A stretch of DNA of 64,000 nucleotides. It comes from DATKMK01 sp035541895 (GTDB taxonomy: Bacteria > Desulfobacterota > Binatia > HRBIN30 > JACQVA1). Location: contig DATKMK010000129.1 of the NCBI GenBank assembly GCA_035541895.1, positions 13,988 through 77,987 on the forward strand, written 5' to 3'. A model generated the notes under the pieces. That model ran no database searches. It was not told where the DNA came from and worked only from the letters and a program-made list of their open reading frames with translations. The translations under genes and the position numbers were made by a program. Each line of letters starts with the position of its first letter. Positions within the stretch are counted from its first letter, which is position 1. Shown piece after piece: positions 51,764 through 61,145 of this stretch.

Positions 51764-54388
51764 TCACGTGTGGGCTTCGGCCCAATTCCGGCCGTGGCCA
51801 ATGTCCACCTTGAGCGGGACGCGCAGCGACATGGCACCCTCCATTTCGGCCCGAATGATCTCGCTGGCCCGCTCAGTCTGAGCCTCGGCCACTTCGAACA
51901 CCAACTCGTCATGGACCTGCAGGGTCATGAACGCCTGCACGCGATCCGCCTCAAGGCGTCGCTGCAGCGCCACCATGGCGATCTTGATGATGTCCGCGGC
52001 GGTGCCTTGGATTGGCGTGTTGGTCGCCGTCCGCTCGGCTGCCTGGGCCAGTCCCCGATCACCGCTATTCAAGTCCGGCACGGCACGTCGCCGGCCGCTC
52101 AGCGTGGTGACATATCCGCACTGGCGGGCCGTCGCAATCGTCGCATCGAGAAATCCGCGCACCGCCGCATAGCGCGAGAAGTACCTCTCGATGTACCGCT
52201 GCGCCTCACCAAGCGAGATCCCGAGTTCCTGAGACAAGCGTTGCGCCCCCATACCATAGATGATGCCGAAGTTGATGACCTTTGCCGCCCGACGCATGTC
52301 GGCGCTGACGGTTCCCGGCAGGACCCCGAACATCTCCGCCGCCGTCCGGGTGTGAATATCGGCACCCGTTCGAAACGCCTCGATCAAGGTCGGGTCCTCG
52401 GCCAAATGGGCAAGGACGCGTAATTCGATCTGCGAGTAGTCCGCCGACAGCACGACATGTCCCGGCTCCGCAACGAACGCGGCGCGGATGCGCCGGGCCT
52501 CTTCCCCGCGCGCCGGAATGTTCTGGAGGTTGGGATTGCTCGAACTCAGGCGCCCGGTCACCGCGACGGTTTGATTGAACGACGTGTGCAAGCGGCGGGT
52601 CTGCGGATTCACCGCCGCCGGCAACGCGTCGACGTACGTCGATTTGAGCTTCGACAGGCCACGATACTCGAGAATTTTGGCTGGCACCGGATGCTCGGAG
52701 GCTAGTCGGGTCAGTACGTCGACATCGGTCGAGTACCCGGTCTTGCCCCGCCGCACGCCCTTCTTCGACAGCCCCAGGCGGTCGAAGAGTACCGTGCGCA
52801 ACTGTGGCGGCGAATTGATGTTGAACTCGCCGCCTGCCAACTCGTAGATCTCCGCCATCAAGACATCCAGACGCCCCTGCAACTCGCGACTCATGTCGGC
52901 GAGCGCGCCCGTGTCGATGCGGACGCCGCGCCGCTCGATCGCCGTCAACACCTCGACCAACGGCATCTCGATGTCGCGGAAGAGCGCGGTCATCCCGAGC
53001 GCATCGAGGCGGGCGCTGAGCTCCTCAGCCAGCCGCGGCAACCGCGCCGCGCCCGCCGCCGCGCCGTCGACGCCCGCTCGAAATTCCGGCAGCTTGACCC
53101 CAAGCACATCGGCCGCCAAGTCTTCGAGCCGGTGCGTCGCCGTGGCGTCGAGCAGGTACGATGCGACCATGGTGTCGAAGGGCGCTCCGGCGATGGGCAA
53201 CGACGGACCGAGTCGCAGCATCTCGCGCTTCAGATCATGAGCGACGACTTCCAGAGTCGGATCTCCGAGGATCTCTCGAACCGCTTCGAGTCGAGTCGAC
53301 TCATCCAGACTCACCGACACCGGACATTCACTCGCCTCGGACGTTGCCAGCACCACCGCCTCGGCGCGCACCGTCGGCGGCAGGCCATCCGCCGGCACAC
53401 TGCCAACGGCAGCCAGCGCTACCGTTCCGGTGAGACGTACGCGTCCGTGAAACGCAGCGACCTCCGCCGTCGTGACCAATGCGCGCGACGCTACTGCCAC
53501 AGGCGGCGCGCTGTCGGTCAGATCACGGACCAACGATTGAAACCCGAGTCGTGAAAACAACGCTCGCAGCGCCGTGTGGTCGGGTCCAGCGTACCGAAGG
53601 TCGTCGAGGGTGACGTCCAGCGGTACGTCGCGCCGTACGAGCGCCAACTCACGACTCAAACGCGCCACCTCCCTGCTTTGTCGCAACAGCGCGGCAACCT
53701 TCTTCGCGCCGCGTAGATCCAGCGACTCCACCTCGTCGATGCGCGCGAGCAGCGACTCCAGTGAACCGAAGTGGCGAATCACGGCGGTCGCGGTCTTTTC
53801 ACCGATCCCCTTCACGCCCGGGATATTGTCGCTCGCGTCGCCCATCAGCGCCATCACGTCCGGCACTTGCGCGGGCTCTACCCCGAAGCGCTCCTGCACC
53901 GCCGCCTCGTCAACCCAACGATCGCGCATGGTATCCCACAGCCGCACGTGGGGACCGACCAGTTGCATGAGATCCTTGTCGGCCGTGATCACCACGCAGT
54001 CGACTCCCTCCGCACTGTAGCGAGTGGTCAACGTCGCAATTACGTCGTCCGCCTCGACCCCCCCAATGTGAAGCATCCGTACCTGCAATGCCTCCACCAC
54101 TTCATGGACGAGCGACAACTGCGCCGCCAGATCGTCGGGCATGCGTGGGCGGTGGGCCTTGTACGCCTCGTAGAGTTCGTCGCGAAAGGTCGCACCCGGC
54201 GCATCGAAGATCACCGCGAGATATCGCGGAGTGACTTCGCGGATCAGCTTGAGCACCATCGTGGTGAAGCCATACACCGCGTTAACCGGTGCTCCGCTTG
54301 GAGTCGTCAACGGTGGGAGCGCAAAGAAGGCGCGATAGACGTACGAGCTTCCGTCGATGAGGTAGAGTGGCGCGCCAGCCGGAGACAT
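51764..54388 (-). CDS. polA: DNA polymerase I
   Basis: An 874-residue PolA. The 5'-3' nuclease domain (about 1-290) has FFALPPLTTPSGAPVNAVYG, GDASDNIPGVKGIGEKTA and EADDVIATL. The polymerase domain (about 480-874) has DYSQIELRVLAHLAEDP (motif A), RRAAKVINFGIIYGMGAQRL (motif B) and LQVHDELVFEV (motif C). The middle 3'-5' exonuclease region, about 295-470, lacks the D-x-E motif (GTVALAAVGSV there) and the ExoII Asp (HDLKREMLRLG), so proofreading is probably lost, as in Taq-type enzymes. ATG 54388. It works in repair and Okazaki-fragment maturation. Confidence 0.97.
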   Translation of the reverse strand: MSPAGAPLYLIDGSSYVYRAFFALPPLTTPSGAPVNAVYGFTTMVLKLIREVTPRYLAVIFDAPGATFRDELYEAYKAHRPRMPDDLAAQLSLVHEVVEALQVRMLHIGGVEADDVIATLTTRYSAEGVDCVVITADKDLMQLVGPHVRLWDTMRDRWVDEAAVQERFGVEPAQVPDVMALMGDASDNIPGVKGIGEKTATAVIRHFGSLESLLARIDEVESLDLRGAKKVAALLRQSREVARLSRELALVRRDVPLDVTLDDLRYAGPDHTALRALFSRLGFQSLVRDLTDSAPPVAVASRALVTTAEVAAFHGRVRLTGTVALAAVGSVPADGLPPTVRAEAVVLATSEASECPVSVSLDESTRLEAVREILGDPTLEVVAHDLKREMLRLGPSLPIAGAPFDTMVASYLLDATATHRLEDLAADVLGVKLPEFRAGVDGAAAGAARLPRLAEELSARLDALGMTALFRDIEMPLVEVLTAIERRGVRIDTGALADMSRELQGRLDVLMAEIYELAGGEFNINSPPQLRTVLFDRLGLSKKGVRRGKTGYSTDVDVLTRLASEHPVPAKILEYRGLSKLKSTYVDALPAAVNPQTRRLHTSFNQTVAVTGRLSSSNPNLQNIPARGEEARRIRAAFVAEPGHVVLSADYSQIELRVLAHLAEDPTLIEAFRTGADIHTRTAAEMFGVLPGTVSADMRRAAKVINFGIIYGMGAQRLSQELGISLGEAQRYIERYFSRYAAVRGFLDATIATARQCGYVTTLSGRRRAVPDLNSGDRGLAQAAERTATNTPIQGTAADIIKIAMVALQRRLEADRVQAFMTLQVHDELVFEVAEAQTERASEIIRAEMEGAMSLRVPLKVDIGHGRNWAEAHT

Positions 54389-54453
54389 CGGAGCTTCGCC
54401 ACTAACAGATGGTCCCTATGCTGTCCAATTCAGCCGCGCCGTAGCGCTCGTAG

Positions 54454-54482
54454 TTGACAAAGTGACAACGAGCCATTAAGAG
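54454..54482 (+). promoter_or_regulatory. Candidate sigma70 promoter for the ABC transporter operon
   Basis: TTGACA at 54454-54459 (perfect -35), 17-nt spacer, TAAGAG at 54477-54482 as a weak -10. It lies about 60 nt before ATG 54543 of the Gld-like ATPase and faces it. The match to the -35 and exact spacing support it, but no transcript data are available. Confidence 0.5.
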
Positions 54483-54542
54483 CGTCGCGTTTTCACGTCG
54501 CGATTTGAATGTTTGGGACATGAAAACGTCAGTAGGCCGACG

Positions 54543-55280
54543 ATGATCGAGGTCCGCAACCTCACCAAACGTTACGGGGACATCACCGCCGTGTCGGATG
54601 TCTCCTTCACGGCCCAGACCGGGCAGATCCTCGGTTTTCTCGGCCCCAACGGCGCGGGCAAGACCACCACCATGCGGATCATCACCGGCTTCCTGCCGGC
54701 GACCTCCGGCACGGTGAAGGTGGCCGGCTTCGACATCTTCGACGAGTCCTACGAAGTCCGGAAGCGCATCGGCTATTTGCCCGAGAATCCGCCGCTGTAC
54801 AACGATATGTCCGTGACGACCTACTTGCAGTTCGTCGCGCGGATCAAGGGCATCGGGACGCGCGAACTCTCCGAGGCGCTCGACCGCGCGTTGCAGGTGT
54901 GCGGCCTCACCGAGGTATCGAACCGACTGCTCGGACATCTGTCGAAAGGGTACCGTCAACGCGTCGGCTTGGCTCAGGCGTTGATTCACAACCCGACCGT
55001 GCTCGTGTTGGACGAGCCAACCATCGGCCTCGATCCGCGCCAGATCATCGACATCCGCACGCTGATTCGCGAACTCGCGCGCGACCGCACGGTGATTCTG
55101 TCGACCCACATTCTGCCGGAAGTCTCGCAGCTCTGCGAAAAGGTCGTGATCATCAACGCCGGTCGCGTGGTGCTGGAGGGTTCCATCGAGGACCTGACGC
55201 GCGACGCGTCGCTCGAGCAAGTCTTCCTGCGCGCGGTCAGCGGCGATGGCGATGACGCGCACCGGGAGGCGACCACGTGA
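54543..55280 (+). CDS. ABC transporter ATP-binding protein (GldA-like)
   Basis: A 245-residue ABC ATPase. Walker A GPNGAGKTT, Q-loop YLPENPPLY, signature LSKGYRQRVGLAQAL, Walker B VLVLDEPTIGLDP and H-loop LSTHILPE are all intact. ATG 54543 is chosen over a TTG at 54513. With the downstream permease and GldG-like protein it forms the gldA-gldF-gldG type set; in Bacteroidetes this set is linked to gliding, but related sets occur widely in non-gliding bacteria with unknown substrate. The permease GTG overlaps its stop by 4 nt. Confidence 0.95.
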   Translation: MIEVRNLTKRYGDITAVSDVSFTAQTGQILGFLGPNGAGKTTTMRIITGFLPATSGTVKVAGFDIFDESYEVRKRIGYLPENPPLYNDMSVTTYLQFVARIKGIGTRELSEALDRALQVCGLTEVSNRLLGHLSKGYRQRVGLAQALIHNPTVLVLDEPTIGLDPRQIIDIRTLIRELARDRTVILSTHILPEVSQLCEKVVIINAGRVVLEGSIEDLTRDASLEQVFLRAVSGDGDDAHREATT

Positions 55281-56050
55281 AGAACGTTTTCACCATCGCC
55301 GGCAAAGAGCTGCGATCGTACTTCGTCTCGCCGATCGCCTATGTCGTGCTGACCGGGTACTTGCTGCTGGGCGGCTGGTTCTTCTTCAATTTGCTGGCGC
55401 GCTTCAACTTCCTGCTCAGTCTCTACACCAGCTTCCGCAATCCCGAAGCGATGACGCGTCTCAATCTGAACGAATTCGTCATCGCCCCGCTCCTGCACAA
55501 CCTGTCGGTGGTGCTCGTCATCCTGGTGCCGGTCATCACCATGCGCAGCTTCGCCGAGGAGAAACGCAGCGGCACCTACGAGTTGTTGATGACCTCGCCG
55601 CTCTCGATCACGGCGATCGTCTTGGGCAAGTTCGTCGGCGCATTCGTGTTCGCGCTGCTCATGGTGCTGCTCACCGGTCTCTATCCGTTGATTCTCATGC
55701 TGTACGGCAACCCCGAGATCGGCATCATCGCCTCGGGCTATCTCGGTCTGCTGCTCTTGGCGACCGCGTTCATATCCGTCGGCCTCTTGACCTCATCGTT
55801 CACTGAAAATCAGATCATCGCGGCGGTGAGCTGTCTGGTCACGCTGCTGCTGCTCTACATCATCTCGTGGCCGGCCGACACCTCGGGCGAAGTCATGGGC
55901 GCGGTGCTACGATACGTGTCGCTCACCGAGCACTTCGGCGAGATGGTCAAGGGGATCATCGACACTCGCGACGTGTTCTACTTCATCAGCGTCATCGTCG
56001 TTGCGCTGTTCCTCACTCAGCGCTCGGTCGAGTCGATTCGTTGGAGATAG
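55277..56050 (+). CDS. ABC-2 type permease (GldF-like)
   Basis: A 257-residue permease of the ABC-2/GldF type with about six membrane helices (for example YVVLTGYLLLGGWFFFNLL, LSVVLVILVPVITMRSF, FVGAFVFALLMVLLTGL, AAVSCLVTLLLLYIISW). The EEKRSGTYELLMTSPLSI cytoplasmic loop is the family's typical coupling motif. It starts at GTG 55277, overlapping the ATPase stop, and the GldG-like gene follows after 3 nt. It forms the transmembrane part of the Gld-like exporter. Confidence 0.93.
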   Translation: MKNVFTIAGKELRSYFVSPIAYVVLTGYLLLGGWFFFNLLARFNFLLSLYTSFRNPEAMTRLNLNEFVIAPLLHNLSVVLVILVPVITMRSFAEEKRSGTYELLMTSPLSITAIVLGKFVGAFVFALLMVLLTGLYPLILMLYGNPEIGIIASGYLGLLLLATAFISVGLLTSSFTENQIIAAVSCLVTLLLLYIISWPADTSGEVMGAVLRYVSLTEHFGEMVKGIIDTRDVFYFISVIVVALFLTQRSVESIRWR

Positions 56051-56053
56051 CCG

Positions 56054-57601
56054 GTGCAACGGTCTAGCGGATTGCTCGGCGTCATCGGCGCCATCTTGCT
56101 GCTGTTCGCGTCGGTCGCGGCGTTCCTGACCCGCGGCCAGCAAACGTTCGATCTGCTGTACATCCTCGCTCACGGCCTGATCGGATTGTTTGCGCTGATC
56201 GCGTACCTCAGCGCCGGGCTCGAAAATCTTCGCCACTTCGTCGGCGAGCGCTCGACCAAGTACGGCGCCAACACGATCGTCGCGTCCGCCCTGTTCGTCG
56301 CGATACTGGCCGCCCTGAACTACATCTCGGCGCGGAACCACCACAAATTCGATCTCACGGAGGCGCACGTCTACAGCTTGTCGCCGCAGTCGATCAGCGT
56401 CGTGAAGAACCTGCAGAACGATTTGCAGATTCAGGCGTTCGTCGAGGGCGGCATCAACCCCGATCTGCGCGAGCTGCTGTCGAACTACGGCTATCAGTCA
56501 TCCAAGCTGAAGTACGAAATGATCGATCCCGATCGCCAACCCGAACTCGCCGAGCGCTACAAGGTCAGCGCCTACAACACGGTTCGCCTGGAATACGGCA
56601 GCGAGTCGACCACCGTGACTCAGCCGACCGAAGAGGCGATCACCAACGCCATCATCAAGGTCACCCGCACCACGCGCAAGACCGCCTGCTTCATCGAAGG
56701 CCACGGCGAGCCGGATACGGACGACGTGGAGAACGCGCACGGGTTGGCCGGGCTCAAAAACGGGCTGACCAACGAGAACTATGAAATCAAAAAGGTGCTG
56801 CTCGCGACGGTCGAGGCGATGCCGGACGACTGCTCCGCCGTCATCGTCGCCGGACCGCAAAAGCCCTACACCGAGCATGAGATCGACGCGCTCGACAAGT
56901 ATCTCAAGAAGGGCGGGCGGCTGGCCTTTCTGATTCCGCCGCGGAGCGGAGAACAGTTTGTTCCGTTGCTCGATCAGTGGGGGGTCAAACTCGGCAACGA
57001 CGTGGTCGTCGACCAGGTCGTGCGCTTGTTCCAAGGTCCGGCACTCGGCCTCGCTCCGCTGGCCAACACGTACGCCCAGCACGAGATCACGCGCGACTTC
57101 AAGCAGCGCACCATCTTCCCGATGACTCGCTCGGTGTCGAGCAGCGGCGCGACCAAGGCCGGGATGCAGGTCGTCGAACTGGTGAAGACCAGCCAATCGA
57201 GCTGGGGCGAAACCGATCTCGAAGGCTTGTTCCAACGCAGCGAAGCGAAACTCGACCCGACCGACAAGAAGGGGCCGGTGTCCGTGGCCGCGGTCGTCGA
57301 CGCCAAGCTCAAAGAGATGGGGACCGGCGAAGGTGAAGCCCGGTTGGCAGTGTTCGGCAGCATCGAGTTCGCGGACAACCGCAACATCGAAGGCACGTAT
57401 TTCAACCGCGATTTGCTGCTCAACACCATTGGCTGGCTCGTCGGCCAGTCCGATCTGGTTTCGATTCGCACCAAGAGCGTCCGCGCCTCACGTGTGCAAT
57501 TCACCCAGGACCAAGGCACCGTCATCTTCTACCTCTCCGTTCTGATCATACCGGAAGTGTTGTTGGTCGCGGGCTTGGTCGTGTGGTGGCGCCGCGAATA
57601 G
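56054..57601 (+). CDS. GldG-like ABC-associated membrane protein
   Basis: A 515-residue protein with two N-terminal helices (GVIGAILLLFASVAAFL, LYILAHGLIGLFALIAYL) plus a third at about 75-92, a large extracytoplasmic domain of GldG/DUF4350-like type (LSPQSISVVKNLQNDLQI, TRKTACFIEGHGEPDTDD, KGGRLAFLIPPR, VFGSIEFADNRN) and a C-terminal anchor (FYLSVLIIPEVLLVAGL). The start codon is GTG 56054. It belongs with the Gld-like ATPase and permease. The domain resembles a periplasmic substrate-handling module, but the cargo is unknown. Confidence 0.9.
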   Translation: MQRSSGLLGVIGAILLLFASVAAFLTRGQQTFDLLYILAHGLIGLFALIAYLSAGLENLRHFVGERSTKYGANTIVASALFVAILAALNYISARNHHKFDLTEAHVYSLSPQSISVVKNLQNDLQIQAFVEGGINPDLRELLSNYGYQSSKLKYEMIDPDRQPELAERYKVSAYNTVRLEYGSESTTVTQPTEEAITNAIIKVTRTTRKTACFIEGHGEPDTDDVENAHGLAGLKNGLTNENYEIKKVLLATVEAMPDDCSAVIVAGPQKPYTEHEIDALDKYLKKGGRLAFLIPPRSGEQFVPLLDQWGVKLGNDVVVDQVVRLFQGPALGLAPLANTYAQHEITRDFKQRTIFPMTRSVSSSGATKAGMQVVELVKTSQSSWGETDLEGLFQRSEAKLDPTDKKGPVSVAAVVDAKLKEMGTGEGEARLAVFGSIEFADNRNIEGTYFNRDLLLNTIGWLVGQSDLVSIRTKSVRASRVQFTQDQGTVIFYLSVLIIPEVLLVAGLVVWWRRE

Positions 57602-57652
57602 TTTACCGCCGCCCGCGACGCACTGATTGATCGGCCGCGCCTGGGACATCAC

Positions 57653-59107
57653 ATGCGTTTTCGCAGCACGCTGATCTTCCTGATTGTCGCGTTGGGGCTC
57701 GGTGCCTACGTGTACTTTGTCGAGTTCAAGAAGGCCGCCGAGGAATCCAAGAAGAAGACCCTGTTCCAGTTCACGGCTGACGACGTCACCGACGTGACCC
57801 TCACGTACGACGACCGCCAGATTGCCGCGCACAAGGGTGACAGTGGCTGGCGCCTCACCAAGCCGATCGACACGGCCGCCGACGACACGGCGATGCGCAA
57901 CCTCGTCAACGCGATCGCCGAGTGCGAGGTCAAGAAGGACCTCGAAAATCCCCAGGCCGATCTGTCCACGTACGGTCTGGATCGGCCGTTCGTGCGCGTG
58001 ACCGTTCAGTTGAAGGACAAGGCGCTGCCGACCATCCTCGTCGGCAAGAACACCCCGGTCGGGTTCTCGACCTACATCAGCCGCGACGACGACAAGAAGA
58101 TTCGCCTGGCCAACTCGGCGTTCCGATCGGGTATGGACAAGCAGGTCAAGGACCTGCGCGACAAGACGATTCTCAGCTTCAACGAAGACGAGGTTCGGCA
58201 GATCTCGGTCACCAGCCCGCATCAGAATCTGCTGCTGACCAAGAAGGACACCACCTGGGTGATCGAGAAGCCAGCGTCCTACGCTGCCGATCCGAGTGTC
58301 ATTCGCACCCTGCTCTCCAGCATGAAATCAATGCGTGCCGTCGACTTTCCCGACGCCGAGGAGAAGAACCTTCAGACGTACGGCCTCGAGGAGCCGCGCC
58401 TCGTGGTCGTCCTGCATCTCGCCAAGAACGACGAACAATTGGCTTTGATGCTCGGCAAAGAGAACGACCAAAAGCAGATCTACGTGAAGACACTCTCTCG
58501 CCCCACGGTTTTCACCGTCAGCGAGTGGGTGTTCCGCGACCTGAACAAAGAACTCAAAGACTTCCGCGACAAGACGGTGCTGGCGTTCGACACCAACGCG
58601 GTCCGCCGCACCGAGATCAAGCGCGCCGACGGCCAAGTGATCAAACTGGTCCGCGGTGACGACCAGAAGTGGAAAGTCGGCGGCGCCGGCGATACCAAGC
58701 CGTTGGAGACCGCGATCACGCAGTTCCTCACCGATCTTCACGATCTGAAGGGCTTCGACATCGCCGCCGACAAGCCCGCCAATCTCGCGGACTTCGGTCT
58801 CAGTGCGCCAGTCCTGTCGATTACTCTGCAAGCAGACAAGGACGCGCCGTTGGGCACCGTGCTGATCGGCAAGCGGCAGCCGGAACCGACCAAGACCGAG
58901 TACACCGCGATGACCTCCGGCGGCGATACGATCTACCTGCTACGCGACTACCTCTTCACACGCTTGGACAAGCAACAGAAGGACTTCCTCGAACAACCCA
59001 CACCGGTGCCGGCAACCGGACCGCCGACGATCGCGGTGAGCGGATCCGAGCACGAAGACGACGGCGACGAGGAGCCCCCAATCGAAGAGCACGGCGCGGA
59101 AGACTGA
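57653..59107 (+). CDS. DUF4340-family protein with repeated modules
   Basis: A 484-residue protein with one N-terminal helix (STLIFLIVALGLGAYVYFVEF) and a periplasmic part built of three similar beta units. Each contains a motif like VRQISVTSP, followed by W-x-I/V-x-x-P and L-x-x-Y/F-G-L with LxxxLxLGK; joined copies include DLRDKTILSFNEDEVRQI and DFRDKTVLAFDTNAVRRT. DUF4340 proteins usually sit next to Gld-like transporters, as here. ATG 57653 follows the GldG-like gene by 51 nt. The C-terminal tail is acidic (EHEDDGDEEPP). Function unknown. Confidence 0.9.
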   Translation: MRFRSTLIFLIVALGLGAYVYFVEFKKAAEESKKKTLFQFTADDVTDVTLTYDDRQIAAHKGDSGWRLTKPIDTAADDTAMRNLVNAIAECEVKKDLENPQADLSTYGLDRPFVRVTVQLKDKALPTILVGKNTPVGFSTYISRDDDKKIRLANSAFRSGMDKQVKDLRDKTILSFNEDEVRQISVTSPHQNLLLTKKDTTWVIEKPASYAADPSVIRTLLSSMKSMRAVDFPDAEEKNLQTYGLEEPRLVVVLHLAKNDEQLALMLGKENDQKQIYVKTLSRPTVFTVSEWVFRDLNKELKDFRDKTVLAFDTNAVRRTEIKRADGQVIKLVRGDDQKWKVGGAGDTKPLETAITQFLTDLHDLKGFDIAADKPANLADFGLSAPVLSITLQADKDAPLGTVLIGKRQPEPTKTEYTAMTSGGDTIYLLRDYLFTRLDKQQKDFLEQPTPVPATGPPTIAVSGSEHEDDGDEEPPIEEHGAED

Positions 59108-59125
59108 TCCCGCGCTGCGAAGGGT

Positions 59126-60187
59126 TCAGCGAATCAGCGGCGGAATCGCGCGCACCAGCGCGTCACATTCTTCGTCGGTACCAACCGTGATCCGCAGCGC
59201 ATCGCGCAACTCGGGCGTGCCGAAGTGCCGGACCAGGATGCCCTGCTCCTTCAGCGCTCGCTGCAAGATGCCCATGTCGTACCCCGGCCGGCGCGCCAGC
59301 ACGAAATTGGCCTGGCTCGGCAATACCTGCAGCCCGAGACTCTGCAGTCCCGTCGTGAAACGCGCGCGGCTTGCCCGAATTCGCTCGACGTTGCGTTCCA
59401 TCCACGCATAGTCGTCGAGCGCGGCCGCCGCGGCAACCAGGCTGAGGCGGGTCAGATTGTACGAGTCCTTCACCTTGTTCAGCTCTGCGATCAGCGGCGC
59501 ACTACCGAAGGCCAGCCCGATACGCATGCCGGCGAGCGAGAATGACTTCGAAAACGTTCGCAATACGAGCACGTTCGCGTGCTCGTGCACCAATGGCAGT
59601 GCGGTGCTGGTCGCGAAGTCGACGTACGCTTCGTCGACGACCAGCAGGCCCGAGAGCCGCCGCGCGAGGCGGGCAATGTCGTCGATCGGCGCGAGCGTTC
59701 CCGACGGCGAGTTGGGATTGCAGACGAACGTCACACGCGCGTGCGTCGAAAGCAGCGCGTCGCTCGGAAGGCGGAAGTCCGGGGCGAACGGGACGTGCAC
59801 CGCCGCAGCGCCCTGAATCGCCACCAGTGTGTCGTATAAGCTGTACGTCGGCAGCGGATACGCAACTCGATCGCCGGCTGCGGCGCAGGCGCGCACGATG
59901 ATCGCCAGAAGGTCGTCAGAGCCGTTGCCGGCCATGATCTGATCCGGATGAAAGCCGTAGACCTCAGCCGCCTTCTCGCGCAACACGGTCGCCACCGGAT
60001 CCGGATAGAGCCGCAGATCGGCGCTCACCGCCGCCCGCACCGCATCGATGACCCGCGGTGACGGCGGATAGGGGTTTTCGTTGGTGTTGAGTTTGATGTA
60101 GCGGCGATCGTGCGGCTGCTCGCCCGGGGCATAGCCGTGCAAGGCGCGAATGTCCGGACGAATGCACGCGCGCGCGTCGGCAACCAT
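59126..60187 (-). CDS. hisC: Histidinol-phosphate aminotransferase
   Basis: HisC makes histidinol phosphate in histidine synthesis. The 353-residue PLP enzyme of fold type I has the N-terminal IKLNTNENPYPPSPRVIDAV, AGNGSDDLLAIIVRA, FVCNPNSPSGTLAPI, LLVVDEAYVDFA and the PLP Lys in RTFSKSFSLAGMRIGLAFG, ending with LRITVGTDEE. The ATG at 60187 begins 93 nt from the divergent unknown gene at 60281. Convergent with the DUF4340 gene. No other his genes are near, so it may be scattered or also act on aromatic amino acids. Confidence 0.95.
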   Translation of the reverse strand: MVADARACIRPDIRALHGYAPGEQPHDRRYIKLNTNENPYPPSPRVIDAVRAAVSADLRLYPDPVATVLREKAAEVYGFHPDQIMAGNGSDDLLAIIVRACAAAGDRVAYPLPTYSLYDTLVAIQGAAAVHVPFAPDFRLPSDALLSTHARVTFVCNPNSPSGTLAPIDDIARLARRLSGLLVVDEAYVDFATSTALPLVHEHANVLVLRTFSKSFSLAGMRIGLAFGSAPLIAELNKVKDSYNLTRLSLVAAAAALDDYAWMERNVERIRASRARFTTGLQSLGLQVLPSQANFVLARRPGYDMGILQRALKEQGILVRHFGTPELRDALRITVGTDEECDALVRAIPPLIR

Positions 60188-60280
60188 GCGGTCTCTGTAT
60201 CCGTCTTTTCGGGGCCCCGCCAGTGCCCGCCCACGACCGTGCAGTTGCGGCCACGGCGACCGCGGGCCAAGATAGCGACC

Positions 60281-61075
60281 GTGCGAGCCGCCGAACTGAT
60301 CGCGTTGGAAACCGCGATGCGGGATCTCGTCCGACTCTACGAGTCGGCGCTGGTATTCACGCGCCTGCGCGAGCGCGCGGAAGCCGAACTGCTACCGCAG
60401 ATGAGCGCGTTGGGCGCGCTGCTGCGCGGCGATCTGCGCGCCGGCACGCTCGAACCCGCGGCGATTCAATCCGCCGCCGACCATCTGCACCGTCTCACCG
60501 ACGATTGGCGCGCGAAACTCGACGACATGCGCCGCGACCCAACACTCTGCCGCGCCGTACGCGCCTTCGAACAGGACGATCCGATCGCGCTGCGATTGTT
60601 GCTGCCGGAAGTGTTCGCGGGCCACGTTCCCGCTCCGGCGGCGGCGCACGTCCTCTACTACGCCGTGCCGCTCGCCGCGTCACATCGGCGGCCGGGTGGA
60701 CGCCCGTTCCTGGCGGCGGCCGAGGCTGCGGAGCGAATCGTCGCGTGCCGCGACGGTGTCGCTCCCGATCCCGGGCGAGACTGGTGGGACATATCGCTCG
60801 GGTTCATTCCACTCGCCGATGATCCAGTGTCGCTCGACACTCCGATCACGCTCGCCTTCACGTTGACCGCCGAGCGCCATGCACTGTTCTCGGTGGTGGG
60901 CGAATCGAGTATGCGCCTCTATGCCCGGGCGCTTCGGGCTCCGTTCGACGTCGTCGTTGCGCTCGATGCGCGCGACGATTGGTGGGAGGCGGCAGGCGAC
61001 TCGTACGAGACGTTCCGCGAGCAGCTCACGGCGTCTCTTCGGGATCGCGACATCGCCGTCGCGACAATCCCATAG
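60281..61075 (+). CDS. Conserved-looking hypothetical protein
   Basis: A 264-residue protein of unknown family. GTG 60281 is taken as the start; ATG 60317 is an alternative that would drop 12 residues. The N-terminal ~100 residues are helical (LIALETAMRDLVRLYESALVF, MSALGALLRGDLRAGTLEPA, AADHLHRLTDDWRAKLDDM); the C-terminal part is mixed, with HVLYYAVPLAASHRRPGGRPF and a late DDWWEAAGDSYETFRE. No signal peptide and no catalytic motif are seen. It is divergent from hisC and followed by a strong hairpin at 61090. Confidence 0.6.
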   Translation: MRAAELIALETAMRDLVRLYESALVFTRLRERAEAELLPQMSALGALLRGDLRAGTLEPAAIQSAADHLHRLTDDWRAKLDDMRRDPTLCRAVRAFEQDDPIALRLLLPEVFAGHVPAPAAAHVLYYAVPLAASHRRPGGRPFLAAAEAAERIVACRDGVAPDPGRDWWDISLGFIPLADDPVSLDTPITLAFTLTAERHALFSVVGESSMRLYARALRAPFDVVVALDARDDWWEAAGDSYETFREQLTASLRDRDIAVATIP

Positions 61076-61089
61076 CGAGGCCAAAACGC

Positions 61090-61117
61090 CGAGGGCCGAC
61101 GCCACGGTCGGCCCTCG
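61090..61117. terminator. Stem-loop between convergent genes
   Basis: CGAGGGCCGAC (61090-61100) pairs perfectly with GTCGGCCCTCG (61107-61117) around a 6-nt loop GCCACG, an 11-bp GC-rich hairpin between the 3' ends of the unknown plus-strand gene and the minus-strand DUF1302 gene. No T-tract on either side, but the site and stability fit a bidirectional transcription end. Confidence 0.5.
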
Positions 61118-61145
61118 AATGCTGCGCAGCGCGGGACCTGCCAGC

